Assembly: GCA_905221605.1 (NCBI GenBank)
Contig: CAJNDS010002187.1
Coordinates: 359,501 to 423,500, forward strand
From: Symbiodinium natans
Taxonomy: Eukaryota; Sar; Dinophyceae; Suessiales; Symbiodiniaceae
Length of the DNA stretch: 64,000 nucleotides
Direction of reading: 5' to 3'
Shown here: piece after piece, positions 1 through 9,689 of the stretch
How the letters are laid out: each line of letters begins with the position of its first letter
Position numbering within the stretch: position 1 is the first letter of the stretch
Translations under genes and position numbers: made by a program
The notes under the pieces: generated by a model
What the model was told of the DNA's origin: nothing
Databases searched by the model: none
The model's input: the letters and a program-made list of their open reading frames with translations, nothing else

Positions 1-12
1 CGCACCATCCAA

Positions 13-357
13 TCACTTCTTTTTCCGATTGTTGGCAATCTTGAGGTGAAGTTGCAGCAGAATATACTCCAGGTCCGAAACTGTAAGAACAGGATCCTGT
101 ACGCCCCTTTGAATTGAGGATACCAATCCTTCTCTCTTTGCGTCCTCAATCGCCTGGCAAGATTGACCCAGCTCTGCATTCGCAGTGGCAGACCCTGGTG
201 CATCCGCATCAGATGGACGATCCTTTTCCTCAGGATCTTGCACCATTACCACCTCTTCTTTTTTGGGACTCTGACTTTTCTCCTTCTTCTTTGTCTTTCC
301 ACCGACATTTGACTTTGTGCGCACTTTCGAGGCTTTTTCCACTGCAGAAACCACCAC
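13..357 (-). CDS. C-terminal lysine-rich ORF of the WW/S1/CCCH gene
   Basis: This 114-codon stretch overlaps the end of the 1640-codon ORF by 112 nt in the -1 frame. The first residues (GTG at 357, read as V) continue the Lys/Glu-rich composition of the preceding ORF (KVRTKSNVGGKTKKKEKSQ, then an acidic segment) better than the 246-5168 frame does; that frame drifts into Trp/Arg-rich shadow sequence before its stop. I therefore read it as the true C-terminus after a -1 frame step near 357. It ends NNRKKK with TGA at 15-13. No domain is recognised. The window edge 12 bp later hides whether the gene or element continues. Confidence 0.5.
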   Translation of the reverse strand: MVVSAVEKASKVRTKSNVGGKTKKKEKSQSPKKEEVVMVQDPEEKDRPSDADAPGSATANAELGQSCQAIEDAKREGLVSSIQRGVQDPVLTVSDLEYILLQLHLKIANNRKKK

Positions 358-3300
358 ATTGGAACCTTCTCAATGATCGCCGGCATCTTCTTCGGCTTTG
401 GAACCATGAGAGTGTAAGGATCTTCGATAGCTGCAGCTTTCCTCTTCTTTTTTGCCTTTTTCTTCTCCTCCTCAACGGCAACCTCCGTCTCCGAAGTCTC
501 AACCACTTCTTTTTCGGCAGGAATATCCTTGCTGGACTCCCTTTCTAGGGACCTCTTTTTGCCTCTTTTGGAATCCTTTTCTTCTCCCAAATTGGCTCGC
601 TCGTACCATATCCTCAGGTCATTGACCCATTCTTCCACCTCCGTGAGCGAAATCTCATAAAACTTCACTACTTCGAGAAGTTCCAGCACGGTCAACATAC
701 CAGTGGTCCACGAAACCCATACCTGATCCATTTGGTCAGTATCTCCGGTGAACTTCAGGAGTTTGAACAATGGGTCCGCCTCTGCTCGAGCCAAATCTGG
801 CTTGCCATTGGACAAAAATGAAATCGCCTCCATCAACAGTTCCGTCATTTTGGTATCATCGTCATAACCCATAAAATCCTCCTCGCCATCATCGAACTGT
901 TCAGGAGAGATCTCCTTTTCACCACCATTTGCACCAGAACTTCTCCTTGGACCATCCCTTGGGGGCGTCCTTGGAGACCTTGGCCTCTGTTCTTCCAGCG
1001 GAACACCATGCTCGAAGACACACCTGTCACCAAACCGACACTTCCCAGACCGAGCAAACTGGATGCACCTCACACCAGTTGCATCATGCGAGAACTCACA
1101 ATCCTTTCCAGCGAAACATTCTCTCCCTGCCACATAGTATTTGCACCAATATGAATGTAGCACCACATCCTCTTCGGAATGGATGAATTTGCAGTCGTCA
1201 CCAAATTTGCAGCGATCTTTCCCCTTGCCGAACCAGTAGCAGAAGCCTTTCTTCCTCTTCTCCAAGCGCTCTGCCTCGTACCGGTCCATAGGGCGATTGT
1301 GCTCTACATGAACATTGCCATGTACCTGGGGACTGCTCCCTTCACCCGGCGTGCTATCAGTAGTTGGTGCTTGGAGTACAGCTGGAAAACCTGGCCTTGG
1401 TCCTACCACCTTCATGATTGGTTTTCCGCCAACTCCTGAGCCATGCTGAGACGATCCAAAAACATTGAACATCTTCGTGAAGGCCTTTCTAGTGCCAATC
1501 TTCTGCACCCTTTTGATTGGACGTTTCATTGCTCCAACCTTGCATCCAGATGCGTTCAAACGACACAACCTCCTATAACCAACTCTATGTCCCTTCTTCC
1601 AAAGAGCCATAAGAATTTTAGAGGCAGTAACATTCTCCACCTCTGCCTTTACCAATGGTCCCTCACTTCCCGGAACAAACCCATCCATATCTGAAGACCT
1701 TTCCATCTTTTTTGACACCACTTTGTCGAGGTAGTCTTCCGAGATCCAGGGTAAGTTCCTCTTAGAGGAAGGATTGTCATCATTGCTTGGTCCTTCACCA
1801 GGATACCCTTTTGTGCTGTCAAAGATCTTACCAGTAGTGCGGTCCTGCATAGAGAAATTGGAAGCCACGCGAGAGTACACTGACCACAAGAAAATCCTTG
1901 TGCCCGCCAGTCTTGACGACCCACTGGATGTCTCCTCTTCCGGAGAGACTTCTGGCGCTTTGCCATCCCTTCCAGTGTCACCAAGTGTCTCACCTCCAGC
2001 ATCTTCAATGGGAATAAGGGATTCATTGTTCCCTTGATCTAGTACCGCATCTTGTTGATCGGGGATCTCCAGCACCATTCCTGTAGGATCCACTTCCTCA
2101 TCAGCATCGTCGTCCATTCTTCTCCAGAGAACTTCCAATTGATCAGCGCAGGTCGCCGCCTGAAGGAACTCCATCATTTGATCCCTCCCGTGCTGCCAGA
2201 GAAACTCGGAATTCACCACTGTCCCTTGGCCTCCAAGTCTAAGGAATGGAGCGACCAGATTGGCTACCCTTGCCATAAGTTCCACATGAACTTCCATGCC
2301 TGGACTGCGACTCCAATCATAGGCTATTGCCTCCATAGCAGTTCCAAACTTTTCAGTATTTCTGAATTCCTTTTCCAGGCCAGGAGAAAGCAGTGCACCC
2401 ATCACCGAAAGAGGATAATTTCCCACCACCGGCAAGCACGGATTGTCATGGAACGAATGATGCAAATCACAATAATATCCTTGATCTCTCCTTTCAAAAA
2501 GGAGTCTCCCAGTATTCAACTGGGCATTCAGTTCATCCACTTGAACCATTTCAGCACATATTCTCTGTGCTGTGTACGCCATTGCTGGCCAGACGGAACG
2601 ATCGGTCAGACCACGACGCATAACCCAATCAGTTGTAGGCGACTGAATCAGCGTCCTTGGATCATACACCAGAACTACCATCGCACCGTCACCCATTGAC
2701 TGATCAGCATCGTCCTCCAGTGCCAGGTTCTCATCCTGTTCGCTTGCACCCTCGGATGACATGCTAATAACCAAATTTCGATCCATCTTATTGGACCCTT
2801 TTTGGCAGTCTCTTTGCCCCACCGGCAACTTGCCAACTGCAACCTTCCAATAAATCCGATTCAGAAGACCTTTAACCAGCAATTGCTGAGGAACATTCTT
2901 CACCGGACGAACATCCAATGTCTTCGCACCATCACCATGGAGTTCATTGCTCCCACCTTCTCCTTCGTTTTGGTCAGTCTCCTCGCCAGGAATTTGCACC
3001 GCTCCTTCCAGCGCCGTCTCCTGTCCAGCCACTTCTTGCCCAGGAAGAACTTGAGCGCCTTCAGATACATTCACCTGTCCAGCAACACCTTGCCCAGGTA
3101 AAACCTCATCCGTGGAGCCCACCGCCAGCGAACCAACCATAACTGAACCATCCCTTGCTCTTTTTTGAGACTGTTCAGTTCGACGAGAAGGTTGTGGTAG
3201 CGAAAAAACTTGTGAAGTCACTTCTTGGCAGGTCTCCCCCCGCGACGCTTTGTCGCGCCCTTCGCCAAGGTGAACCGATTTTTTCGGCCCGTCATTGGAG

Positions 3301-5168
3301 CCTGAAGAACCACCCTGCGGAACATTGCCACGAATCGCAGTTCTCTGTGAATCCCTTTCTTTCAAAAAGATTTCCTTCAGGCGTTGCGCGGCATTGGTCT
3401 CCTCCTCGCTTGAATCGCTTGAGGAAGCGGCATACGAGACCAAGGCCTCCGCCTGTTCATCATCGTCCACCACATCTGCCCACGCTCTGCTGAACCGATA
3501 CGACAACCCACCACGAGGCTTCAGTTCCAGTGGCTTCGGCTTTTCCACCACTTCTGCCGGTTGCACTCGTCGTTGTGACCGAGAGCGTGGCACTTGTCGC
3601 ACCTGTTTTTTGTCCAGCAAGGGCCTTCCCCTTCTCACAGGGTTTGATCTTGACCGATACTTTTTTGTTGGCGGGTTCACCGGCGGCATTCCAACTCCCA
3701 CCAACTGCAGCTTCTGTACGCACAGCGGAGACCTCTGCGCAAGCGTCCAAGCATCACGGTACCTGACCTTATCAAAAAGCTCCCGATAGGAGCCTCTCGG
3801 CATGGTTTTTGCACCGGAGTCTTCAGCTTCACGCACCTGAGTGAGGGTTCGCACCGCCGCTCTTCCAGTTCCTTTGCCCCCAGAAGATTGTTGTACCCGT
3901 ACAGATGCATCGGAAGGAACTGCTTTTTCCGGTCCACCCGGTCGATATCGGACCTCACCCACCAATTGCAGAATTTTGCATGCGGTCACCTTGTTGATCC
4001 CTTTGTCAACCAAATCTTCCACAAAGATGAACTCTTGCAAGTCCGACACATTGGTCACACCAAGGGTAATCATCACCTCACTTACATGAGGGGTATACAC
4101 CCACAGGTGTTGGTTGCGAGCCATCCAATTTTCAATTGGCTCCTCCGGATTTTGAAGCCGAGTACCAGTGGATGCAGCCACCGAATTCTTTTGCTCATCA
4201 GCTTCTTCTTCATCCAGAATACCCTTTTCACCATCTTTTTGTGACACATTGGTCATTTGCAGCGCTTTTGGTGCCGAGGATGATGAAGATTCAGCTCCCC
4301 CACTCGCAGGTGGCTGAAAAGTGCTCCTGTCCGAAATCTCCCATCCTCTCTCTTTTTCAAACCGGACCTGATTGGCCACATGTACCAGGTGTTTCAGGTT
4401 AGTCAGCCGCTCGTCAGACATCTCGTCGTGGGAGTACTTGCAGAAATTTGACCCTTTCCGGCAACGTCCTCTGATGTAATAATCGAAACAGCAATGGTGG
4501 AACCCCGCGTCCCTTAGTGCCTTCCTGGAAGCATTGTCCCAAGATTTGCCGGGCTCCCAAGTCCCTTCCAATGCTATGTCATCGTTGTGACGATACCTGC
4601 ATGTAGTCCCATATTTACAACCACCTTGATTGTAATACAGACACAGACGACCTTTTGGCTCACCCGATGTAGGTTCACCCTTTGATGCACCTTTGCCAAA
4701 ATTGTACTTGGCCCGGAAGGCTAAATCCTCCCGCTCCTGCTGTGCTTCATCCACTGTACCTTCCTCTGTGGGAGGGTCACCGATGTTCCCATCCTCATCT
4801 TCAGCTTCTTGGCTGTTCTTTGGATCAGTTGACCCCCCTTCTGGCCAACCTTCACCATAACGACGATGCTCATAGGGACAACCATCACCATTGCGACACC
4901 TTCCCTTATTGAAGAACTTGCACAGTTTGCTGTATCCAGGTGACACAGTCTGTGGAGTCATGTGAGCCTTTTTGTACTGGTCAGGATCCATGTAGGCTTC
5001 CATTGGCCTACCCTCCCTTTTACTCATGGATTGCACTGCACCATCAAGCTCCTGCAAAAATCGCTTGGTGTCCAACCAAAGCGCGTTCCAAAGCTCATCT
5101 TCCCCTTGACTCAGCACCATTGCCACCGCTTCACCCACAACTGGTCGAGTAAATCTCCTTTGCTGCAT
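246..5168 (-). CDS. Large CCCH zinc-finger protein ORF (six fingers)
   Basis: A 1640-codon ORF. Three CCCH fingers lie near the N-terminus (about residues 83-101, 176-194 and 227-247; e.g. CKFFNKGRC-x5-C-x3-H) and three more at about residues 1305-1385 (CYWFGKGKDRC, CKYYVAGREC, CIQFARSGKC, each followed by C-x3-H). Spacing is close to CX7-8CX5CX3H, the RNA-binding type. The middle is acidic and low-complexity with a few ordered-looking stretches; a Lys/Glu-rich tail follows. The first codons overlap the end of the 901-codon ORF by 58 nt in the -1 frame, and the nominal Met (GCATGC) sits inside that coding sequence. It is therefore probably a continuation of the upstream ORF rather than an independent start. 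No introns interrupt it, in sharp contrast to the kinase genes nearby. Function is inferred as RNA binding; it could be a cellular protein or the gag-like part of a retroelement whose remainder lies outside the window. Confidence 0.75.
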   Translation of the reverse strand: MQQRRFTRPVVGEAVAMVLSQGEDELWNALWLDTKRFLQELDGAVQSMSKREGRPMEAYMDPDQYKKAHMTPQTVSPGYSKLCKFFNKGRCRNGDGCPYEHRRYGEGWPEGGSTDPKNSQEAEDEDGNIGDPPTEEGTVDEAQQEREDLAFRAKYNFGKGASKGEPTSGEPKGRLCLYYNQGGCKYGTTCRYRHNDDIALEGTWEPGKSWDNASRKALRDAGFHHCCFDYYIRGRCRKGSNFCKYSHDEMSDERLTNLKHLVHVANQVRFEKERGWEISDRSTFQPPASGGAESSSSSAPKALQMTNVSQKDGEKGILDEEEADEQKNSVAASTGTRLQNPEEPIENWMARNQHLWVYTPHVSEVMITLGVTNVSDLQEFIFVEDLVDKGINKVTACKILQLVGEVRYRPGGPEKAVPSDASVRVQQSSGGKGTGRAAVRTLTQVREAEDSGAKTMPRGSYRELFDKVRYRDAWTLAQRSPLCVQKLQLVGVGMPPVNPPTKKYRSRSNPVRRGRPLLDKKQVRQVPRSRSQRRVQPAEVVEKPKPLELKPRGGLSYRFSRAWADVVDDDEQAEALVSYAASSSDSSEEETNAAQRLKEIFLKERDSQRTAIRGNVPQGGSSGSNDGPKKSVHLGEGRDKASRGETCQEVTSQVFSLPQPSRRTEQSQKRARDGSVMVGSLAVGSTDEVLPGQGVAGQVNVSEGAQVLPGQEVAGQETALEGAVQIPGEETDQNEGEGGSNELHGDGAKTLDVRPVKNVPQQLLVKGLLNRIYWKVAVGKLPVGQRDCQKGSNKMDRNLVISMSSEGASEQDENLALEDDADQSMGDGAMVVLVYDPRTLIQSPTTDWVMRRGLTDRSVWPAMAYTAQRICAEMVQVDELNAQLNTGRLLFERRDQGYYCDLHHSFHDNPCLPVVGNYPLSVMGALLSPGLEKEFRNTEKFGTAMEAIAYDWSRSPGMEVHVELMARVANLVAPFLRLGGQGTVVNSEFLWQHGRDQMMEFLQAATCADQLEVLWRRMDDDADEEVDPTGMVLEIPDQQDAVLDQGNNESLIPIEDAGGETLGDTGRDGKAPEVSPEEETSSGSSRLAGTRIFLWSVYSRVASNFSMQDRTTGKIFDSTKGYPGEGPSNDDNPSSKRNLPWISEDYLDKVVSKKMERSSDMDGFVPGSEGPLVKAEVENVTASKILMALWKKGHRVGYRRLCRLNASGCKVGAMKRPIKRVQKIGTRKAFTKMFNVFGSSQHGSGVGGKPIMKVVGPRPGFPAVLQAPTTDSTPGEGSSPQVHGNVHVEHNRPMDRYEAERLEKRKKGFCYWFGKGKDRCKFGDDCKFIHSEEDVVLHSYWCKYYVAGRECFAGKDCEFSHDATGVRCIQFARSGKCRFGDRCVFEHGVPLEEQRPRSPRTPPRDGPRRSSGANGGEKEISPEQFDDGEEDFMGYDDDTKMTELLMEAISFLSNGKPDLARAEADPLFKLLKFTGDTDQMDQVWVSWTTGMLTVLELLEVVKFYEISLTEVEEWVNDLRIWYERANLGEEKDSKRGKKRSLERESSKDIPAEKEVVETSETEVAVEEEKKKAKKKRKAAAIEDPYTLMVPKPKKMPAIIEKVPMWWFLQWKKPRKCAQSQMSVERQRRRRKVRVPKKKRW

Positions 5169-7816
5169 GCCAGTTCGAAGAGCGCGTTGTGGTACTGTTT
5201 TCGGGGAAAAGTGGATATCTTTCCCAAACCTGTGCTTTCCGTACCATCAGGTTCCCAACCATCACTTTGCAAGATGCCATAGGCGCGCCGAGCTTCCGCG
5301 TTCAGGAATGATTGATCTGCAACACACTCCTGTAGATCTTCCATTGGGCGACCCAACAGCATCCCAGTGATTTTGCCCACATAGGCCTTATCTTCGTTTC
5401 CATCCTCCAGAAGAGCTTTATAGATCTTTTCTCCATAAAGTTGCCTTTCCTCTTTTTCTTCTGAGGATAACTCTTGATCAGCAACCTTTTCATCGGATTG
5501 CTCTTCCTCCCGTCTCCAGTCCCATTGACTGTTGGAATCTTGGTACCATTGACCAGCATACCATGAATCTGTCCACCACGTACTCCAGCCGCTGGGTTTC
5601 CATTTACGCAGCGTCGAAGAAGAGTCCTCCTCGTCCTCTTCCAAAACCAGAAAGGTGTCCAAGATTATGGTACCATCATCTTCCACTCGCTTCACTGTTC
5701 CATTGACAGTATCACCAAATTTGAACTGATATGCATTATTCCCTTCTGCAGGAATCAACACATTCACATCACCATGGTCCAAAAAGGCTCCATACCCATT
5801 GATGCAGCGCACTAGACCCATGATCTCATCTCCCTCTTGATAGCAATGTGTCCCAGGTGATTCCAAGGCTCCCGCTCGGGGCACTTTCTTTGCATGCTCT
5901 TCAGAAACCATCTCTGTATCATCGGCTCCTGGCGCATCCTTTGTCTTCACCTTTGGGTCACACTGCTCGTCCTGCTCCACGAGTCCCACAAGCTCATCTT
6001 TTTTGTGCTCCTGGATTTCAGGATCTTCCTTTTTTCCAGCCAATGGCTTTGCCTCATCCGTTACAGTTCGCCCGGTGTCGACTTCCGGTGAACTTCCAGA
6101 CGGCAACACTTCTCCCTTCATGGGAGTGGACCCATCATTGGAGTCTTTTGTCATGCCTTCTGCAGCAGGCAAATTCTCTTCCACTGCAGGGCTATTGAAT
6201 TGCTCATCCGCGGCAGGTGCATTTTCTTCCACCGCAGGCTCCTTTGGTTCCATGGTTTCCAAAGGAGAATTGCCACCATCATTGACCACAGCTGCCTCAT
6301 CGGCTCCGGTGTAGCCCTTGCCATTTCGTTCCTCGCAGCTAACTTCAAGTTGCACCAGTGCGTCCACCTGTGAACCTCCGTCATCAGCTGCTGCGGAGAC
6401 CTGCGCCCCATTGTTGCAGTCGCCCGTGGAACGTGACACCATATGCGCCTCAACCCGTGCTTCCTTCGCACTCCAGGTACTATCTGGCACATTGACCCGC
6501 GCATCATTGGCGCTCCAGGCCTCATCTTTCAGATCTTCCGTGTCTCCAGCTATTCCAGAAGCTTCTTTTTCCCCTTGAATGGCAGAATTCTCGGCACCAA
6601 ACGAAGAGACCTCCTCAGTCGTAATGCACAACTTTTTCCCTTCGTCATCCAAATCTCCAGGGCCATCTTCCTGAACGACAGGCACCACATCCACCACTCG
6701 CTCTTCTGCAGCCGACACAATTCCGATCTCCACATTGGGCATTTTTCCTTCTGGACCCACCGATTCCACCGCTGCCACACCCTCAGAAAGCGCCTCCATC
6801 TCTTCCCGATCCAGATGTTGAGCTTCAGCGATGTCTGCTCGGTTTCCAGAAATCCCCTCTTCATCAGGAGAACCCGAGGTCGGGGCGTCACCGCCAGCCC
6901 TAGGACCGCTATCCCTGATAGTAGAGGAAAAATCTTTTTCACCTACACTATTTACACCACTGTTGACACTTTCCATGCTACCCTGTTGTGCCCTAGAAGA
7001 CTCAGTAGGTGACGAGGACGAGGTAGCACCCAGCGCTGGCTCGTCATCCACAGGGACAATGCCCATTCCAACACCTGGCCCCTCGCTGTTTCCAGCCATT
7101 CCAGTCTTCTTAGGCACCACCCATTGGGTATCTCCAGTGTCTAAACAGTAAAGATATTCTCTCCCATCATCATGAAAATGGCGTTCCCATGTCTTCCCAT
7201 CGCAGTCGATGATTGGAAGGTCAGCAGCTTGAGACACTTTGCCTCCACCATCAGCGTATAAGTCTTCATCTGACTCTTGCTGTATTCTTGCTGCCTCCAA
7301 TTCCAGGATTTCTCCTTCACTCATCACCATAGCAACAGGAACGACTCCTTCTGCGTCCCCAACGACGAGGATACCGCTTTTTGTCGCAGCAACAGGCGCA
7401 GTTTCTTCCGCTTCACCTGTCAACAGATCACCACTTTCAGCCGCGAAACTCACTTTGTTGCGAGCTCGCTTGGAAACAGGGATAACATCCCCAACCAGTT
7501 CTGTCTGGCACCCCTGCTCCACCATCTTTGACGTAGAGGAGCTTGTTGTTGGCGCTCCCGTTGATTCAGCAGATTCCGCAGCTCGAAGAAGATGCCCATG
7601 TTTGCTCAGAAGGCGCAGCAAAACTACTTCCATCTGGTCTTCCAGTCCTTCCACCACCGGCTTCTCTTCGCCACGCATACCACCAACATCAACCAGAGCT
7701 TCCACATTGGGAACAACTTTTTCACCCGTTGCAGACCTTTTGACACCGCCTTCACCTTGGTCGCCCACATTGGAGCTCGATGATGCCGCACCAGTCCGTA
7801 ACCAGTTGGTCGCCAT
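5111..7816 (-). CDS. WW + S1 + PABC/MLLE-like domain protein (N-terminal part)
   Basis: A 901-codon ORF starting at an ATG in good context (gccATGG). Visible domains: a WW domain at about residues 208-237 (first Trp 210, second Trp 232, Pro 235); an S1 RNA-binding fold at about 662-722 (GDEIMGLVRCINGYGAFLDH through a second GDTVNGTVKRV strand); and a helical segment at about 790-855 with KITGMLLG. That segment matches the KITGMLLE signature of the PABC/MLLE domain of poly(A)-binding proteins, which binds PAM2 peptides. The rest is acidic, Ser/Glu-rich and probably disordered. The ORF ends at 5111 while the -1 frame continues as the CCCH ORF, so together they look like one roughly 2,600-residue RNA-binding scaffold. 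An ATG directly after the spliced-leader relic (8082) opens a 152-codon ORF in another frame; I treat that as 5' leader. Confidence 0.75.
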   Translation of the reverse strand: MATNWLRTGAASSSSNVGDQGEGGVKRSATGEKVVPNVEALVDVGGMRGEEKPVVEGLEDQMEVVLLRLLSKHGHLLRAAESAESTGAPTTSSSTSKMVEQGCQTELVGDVIPVSKRARNKVSFAAESGDLLTGEAEETAPVAATKSGILVVGDAEGVVPVAMVMSEGEILELEAARIQQESDEDLYADGGGKVSQAADLPIIDCDGKTWERHFHDDGREYLYCLDTGDTQWVVPKKTGMAGNSEGPGVGMGIVPVDDEPALGATSSSSPTESSRAQQGSMESVNSGVNSVGEKDFSSTIRDSGPRAGGDAPTSGSPDEEGISGNRADIAEAQHLDREEMEALSEGVAAVESVGPEGKMPNVEIGIVSAAEERVVDVVPVVQEDGPGDLDDEGKKLCITTEEVSSFGAENSAIQGEKEASGIAGDTEDLKDEAWSANDARVNVPDSTWSAKEARVEAHMVSRSTGDCNNGAQVSAAADDGGSQVDALVQLEVSCEERNGKGYTGADEAAVVNDGGNSPLETMEPKEPAVEENAPAADEQFNSPAVEENLPAAEGMTKDSNDGSTPMKGEVLPSGSSPEVDTGRTVTDEAKPLAGKKEDPEIQEHKKDELVGLVEQDEQCDPKVKTKDAPGADDTEMVSEEHAKKVPRAGALESPGTHCYQEGDEIMGLVRCINGYGAFLDHGDVNVLIPAEGNNAYQFKFGDTVNGTVKRVEDDGTIILDTFLVLEEDEEDSSSTLRKWKPSGWSTWWTDSWYAGQWYQDSNSQWDWRREEEQSDEKVADQELSSEEKEERQLYGEKIYKALLEDGNEDKAYVGKITGMLLGRPMEDLQECVADQSFLNAEARRAYGILQSDGWEPDGTESTGLGKISTFPRKQYHNALFELACSKGDLLDQLWVKRWQWC

Positions 7817-8082
7817 GGCTTCAAACTTCCACCCTTGAGCCGAAACACAAACCGCAGGGAACCTAATTTGGGCTCATAACCTACGGGGGCAACCGAAAGG
7901 GAACAGGGAAAGAAACCAACCCTCAACAGTCGCCTATATAGATTTCCCAGATCGAACCAGAAACAAGAACACCCAACCCTAAGGGGACAAGATAAGGGAG
8001 AAGGAACGGGACTACTCCAACCCGTTAAACCCAACCCCAAGCGTACGTACTTTTTCAACAAAAGCTGACGGCTCTCGGCCAT
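7817..8082 (-). other. Presumed 5' leader with upstream ORF
   Basis: The segment lies between the spliced-leader relic and the probable start codon at 7816. An ATG follows the leader relic immediately and opens a 152-codon frame (MAESRQLLLKKY...) that runs past 7816 out of frame with the main protein. It is Arg/Pro/Leu-rich with no recognised domain. It could be a translated uORF, or the main frame could once have started here before an indel. I cannot decide from sequence alone. Confidence 0.4.
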
Positions 8083-8105
8083 CTTGAGCCAAATATGATT
8101 TCCGG
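8083..8105 (-). other. Relic dinoflagellate spliced-leader sequence (DinoSL)
   Basis: On the minus strand the segment begins CCGGAAATC and ends ATATTTGGCTCAAG, directly followed by ATGGCC. The known 22-nt DinoSL begins CCGTAG and ends CCATTTTGGCTCAAG; the last 11 nt are identical and the 5' CCG is kept. In dinoflagellates such genomic relics mark genes that passed through a trans-spliced mRNA and were reverse-transcribed back into the genome. Its place at the 5' edge of an intronless 8-kb gene fits this. Identity of the last 11 nt is seen directly; the interpretation rests on the known biology. Confidence 0.8.
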
Positions 8106-9184
8106 GTTCATTGACCCATCCAACCCCAACACGAACTCCTTTCTACAATACCAATTGCAGCTCCGCACCCTAAACCCTAAACCCCCAACCCTCAACCCTA
8201 AATCCCTAAACCCCTAAACCCCTGAACCTTGAACCCGAAGTCCGAACCCCCCTCGAAGGCGGGTTGCCCGGGCTCTGTGCTGAGTTTCAACATACCCGAA
8301 GTAATAACTGGGTCTTGCTCGGGGATAAGTTTAATTTTCCCTTTTCTTTCCCTTTTAAGGGAACCTATTCATAGAAAATTTTCAAAGGGCTGTAAAGCAA
8401 CACCCAGATAACCATTCTGCACCCCCAAATAGTCAGGTTGCTTAAAGGACCCACAAAAAAAGAATCCCTCAAGATTCTCGTTGAGATCCAAAACATAGCT
8501 TGATAAGGGCTATGTGGCCGTTACTAGTATGTGGGCCATAATATGGAACCCTAAGCCCCAAACCCGAAACCCTCAACCCTAAAGCCTAAACCTAAAACCT
8601 AAAAACTAAAACCTAAACCCTGAACCCCAAGCCCCAAACCCTAAGCCCCTTAGAGTAAGAGGGTTCGTCTAGGATGCCTATGAGCTCCCCCTGAAGCCAC
8701 CACGGTTCTTGCAACCCGCTCGTGCCACACCGTAAACTTACGGTTTAGGGTTTAGAGTTTAGGGTGTAGGGGTTGAGGGTTTAGGGAAGTGCGGCAACAC
8801 ACCGAAAACCCTAGTTGGAGTGGGGTGAACGACAAAGACTGCCATTTAAACCCTGGCGTAAGAGTATTAGGGCATAAGGAGGGACGCTTATAAGGGGCCT
8901 TAGGGGTCATTTAGGGGTTATTTGGGGGCTACTTAGGTATATAGGGACTTTGTATAAGCTTCTAGCGGTCCCTCCTTATACCTGTAAGAGTAACTGCCCA
9001 GGTGCTTCCTGAACTCATACCTTGCCGTTGAACCCTACGCCTTAAACCCACACTAAACCCTAAACCCTACACCCTAAACTTGCCCTAAACCCTGGACCCT
9101 GAACCCTGCAAGACCCTTTGGGCTAAAACACCCGAACACCTTAAACCCTAAACCCTAAACCCACAGTAAGCGTCTCTTTGCCAG
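8106..9184. repeat. Telomere-like repeat-rich spacer or intron
   Basis: Scattered CCCTAAA (8166-8225, 8560-8645, 9045-9155) and TTTAGGG (8740-8785) runs with degenerate GC-poor sequence between. One short exon-like piece is possible at 8685-8712 (AG then GATGCCTATGAGCTC), but nothing supports it. The N-terminal kinase exons expected upstream of the DFG exon at 9185 are not visible here. Confidence 0.6.
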
Positions 9185-9243
9185 GGCTGCTGCTCGCCGA
9201 CTTCGGGGCCGCGTGCCGAGCTGGGCTCGAGGGTTTTGAGGAG
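9185..9243 (+). CDS. Protein kinase (gene A) exon: DFG motif
   Basis: The segment starts after TTTGCCAG and ends before GTCTAC (GT donor). It encodes LLLADFGAACRAGLEGFEE. The DFG aspartate (Mg-binding) and the preceding beta-strand are clear. This is the first of at least five plus-strand exons of one kinase, joined in matching phase to the following exons. Confidence 0.65.
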
Positions 9244-9445
9244 GTCTACGGGTATGAATTTCGGGACACAGAGCTTGGGGTTTTTTAGTTTGGGGTTTAG
9301 GGTTTAGGGTTTAGGGTTTAGGGTTTAGGGTTTAGGGTTTGAGGTTTAGGGTTTAGGGTTTAGGGTTTAGGGGGCAGGATTTTGGGATTGAAGTGCGGTG
9401 GCGCTGCGCTCACACCGCGGCAATGGTCAATGACGAGGACGAGAG

Positions 9446-9493
9446 GAGCACTTCTTGAGCACGGCCGTGGCCAAGAAAGAGGATTTGAAGGAC
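9446..9493 (+). CDS. Kinase gene A exon: activation-segment insert 1
   Basis: It encodes EHFLSTAVAKKEDLKD in phase 0. It is bounded by AG|GAG on the left and a GT donor (GTGCTC) on the right. It fits between the DFG exon and the next loop exon without a frame break. It has no family signature of its own, so confidence depends on phase and position. Confidence 0.5.
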
Positions 9494-9622
9494 GTGCTCA
9501 TGAGGCTCCCTTAAACTGAAAACCTAAACCCGAAACCCTAAACCCTAAGCCCTAAACCCTAAACCCTAACCCCTAACCCTAAACCCTAAACCCTAAACCC
9601 CAAACCTGCCGGGAGACGTGAG

Positions 9623-9675
9623 GTCGCCGAGATCTTCCAAGAGTGCGCCAGCGCCGTGGTGAAAGGAACCGTGGC
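9623..9675 (+). CDS. Kinase gene A exon: activation segment to GTVA
   Basis: It encodes VAEIFQECASAVVKGTV plus two bases, with acceptor GTGAG|GTC and donor GTGCGC. Joined to the next exon it reads GTVAYMAPEVF, the standard kinase GTxxYMAPE motif. This makes the exon assignment much firmer than its own sequence would. Confidence 0.65.
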
Positions 9676-9689
9676 GTGCGCCACGGCAG

